Assembly: GCF_002777745.1 (NCBI RefSeq)
Contig: NZ_MEIO01000028.1
Coordinates: 32,512 to 96,511 of the forward strand
DNA: 64,000 bases
From: Snodgrassella alvi
Lineage (GTDB): Bacteria; Pseudomonadota; Gammaproteobacteria; Burkholderiales; Neisseriaceae
Direction: 5' to 3'
Position numbers and translations under genes: made by a program. Shown piece after piece: positions 63,290 to 64,000 of the stretch. Position 1 is the first letter of the stretch; every line of letters starts with the position of its first letter. Under the pieces are notes generated by a model, which made no database searches, was not told the origin of the DNA, and saw nothing but the letters and a program-made list of their open reading frames with translations.

Positions 63290-63547
63290 ATGAAAAAAAT
63301 GACTGAACATCAAATCGTATCTATTTTAAAAGAAGCCGAAGCCGGTATCCCCGTCAAAGAACTCTGCCGTAAATATGGCATCGGCAATTCAACTTTTTAT
63401 AAATGGCGTGATAAATACGGTGGTATGGAAACGTCCGATATCAAACGTTTAAAGGAGCTAGAGGCTGAAAACCGTAAGCTTAAGCAGATGTTTGCTGAGC
63501 TGAGTTTAAAATCTCAGCTTCAGGAGGAAATCATAAAAAAGCTATAG
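63290..63547 (+). CDS. IS3-family transposase OrfA
   Basis: An 85-residue DNA-binding protein. It has a helix-turn-helix (HQIVSILKEAEAGIPVKELC, KYGIGNSTFYKWRDKYGG) and a leucine-zipper-like C-terminus (RLKELEAENRKLKQMFAEL). It ends in an A6G slippery heptamer (63535-63541) just before its stop codon, where -1 slippage would give the OrfAB transposase. Confidence 0.92.
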   Translation: MKKMTEHQIVSILKEAEAGIPVKELCRKYGIGNSTFYKWRDKYGGMETSDIKRLKELEAENRKLKQMFAELSLKSQLQEEIIKKL

Positions 63548-64000
63548 TGCCTACTCAAACACGTAAAGCTTGGGCTGTACAACTGCAAGAAAGTCATTCT
63601 GTTACTATTGCCATGAGCTGCGCTATTGTTAGCTTAAGTCGCTGCGCTTACTATTATCAACCTAAATTACCGGATGATTCAGTGATTATGTCGGTACTAA
63701 GTGCTATTACCGATAAGCATTTACGCTGGGGCTTTCCTAAATGTTTTAATCGCATCAGAAAGCTCGGCTATAAATGGAATCATAAACGTGTGTATCGGGT
63801 GTATTGTGAATTAAAGCTTAATCTCAGGGTAAAGCGTAAACAACGCATTCCTCCACGAAGCCCAGAAAGGCTATCAGCACCCAATAAACAAGGTGAATGC
63901 TGGTCAATGGATTTTATGAGTGACAGCAGTCGCAATCAACAGCGTTTTAGAACCTTCAATGTGATAGATGACTTTAATCGTGAGGCGTTAGGCATTGATA
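63547..64000 (+). CDS. IS3-family transposase OrfB (3' end outside window)
   Basis: The -1 frame continues from OrfA or may begin at GTG 63547. It has the HTH-21-type region CAIVSLSRCAYYYQPKLP, DKHLRWGFPKCFNRIRKLGY, and the start of the DDE catalytic core: GECWSMDFMSD holds the first Asp, and VIDDFNREALGID the second. The glutamate lies outside the window. Together with OrfA it makes the transposase for this element. Confidence 0.9.
   Translation, partial: MPTQTRKAWAVQLQESHSVTIAMSCAIVSLSRCAYYYQPKLPDDSVIMSVLSAITDKHLRWGFPKCFNRIRKLGYKWNHKRVYRVYCELKLNLRVKRKQRIPPRSPERLSAPNKQGECWSMDFMSDSSRNQQRFRTFNVIDDFNREALGID

Larger units (their letters stand above)
63218..64000 (+). mobile_element. IS3-family insertion sequence (right end outside window)
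   Basis: Left end likely TGTAACTATCCCCTAG at 63218, with the TG start and CCCC usual for IS3-family ends. It encodes an orfA/orfB pair linked by a -1 frameshift. It is inserted against the 5' end of the beta-propeller gene. The right end and target duplication are outside the window, so the exact boundary is inferred. Confidence 0.8.

Noticed and set aside
22393..64000. CRISPR array or other regularly spaced repeats
   Set aside because: No series of direct repeats with unique spacers is visible; the repeats seen are isolated hairpins or paralogous coding sequence.

Overview
The window reads as a chromosome segment of a betaproteobacterium of the Neisseriaceae, most like the bee-gut genus Snodgrassella. 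This is inference from gene content, the moderately AT-rich composition, a type IV pilin-like gene and a tmRNA whose tag reads ANDETYALAA. No database search was possible, so family names come from recognising motifs and gene order.

Region 1 (1-22.4 kb) is ordinary core chromosome. It holds glyQ (partial), a TrhA/hemolysin III membrane protein, a MetQ-type lipoprotein, a pilin-like protein, a META/DUF4377 lipoprotein, a CinA-type protein, serC, an exported FAD oxidoreductase, a TlpA-like thioredoxin, an ArsC/YdcF pair, hemL and a two-component system. The minus-strand operon murI-purN-DUF3108-rsmB-grxD-upp follows, and then tsaE-amiC.

Region 2 (22.9-48.5 kb, all minus strand) is the notable part: two complete contractile-tail gene clusters in tandem, from different phage lineages. 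Cluster A (22.9-35.7 kb) is Mu-like. Cluster B (36.2-48.5 kb) is P2-like. Each has sheath, tube, tail-assembly chaperone with a frameshift extension, tape measure, hub, spike, baseplate wedge, collar-type fibre and fibre chaperone. Neither has terminase, portal, capsid, head-completion, integrase or transposase genes. I read this as a double R-type tailocin (phage-tail-like bacteriocin) locus. The two clusters end in related fibre/chaperone pairs whose receptor-binding tips differ.

Region 3 (48.7-52.3 kb) holds tRNA-Ser, DUF441 and DUF1841 genes, a duplicated STY0301-like exported protein (each copy preceded by a decayed BPSL0067-like amidase remnant), and ssrA (tmRNA). Region 4 (52.7-56.2 kb) looks like the lysis and control cassette: an M15-type endolysin, two small membrane proteins including a holin candidate, an antirepressor-type protein and a divergent XRE/S24 repressor. 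If it controls the tail clusters, one control and lysis unit serves two particles, separated from them by core genes.

Region 5 (56.4-64 kb) carries two very large minus-strand genes: a transglutaminase-fold protein without the usual cysteine and with a membrane-spanning C-terminus, and a beta-propeller/CARDB/RCC1 protein whose 5' end is cut by an IS3-family element that runs off the window.

A recurring regulatory feature is an intrinsic terminator placed just upstream of a gene inside the tail and lysis operons. This would set stoichiometry or require antitermination.
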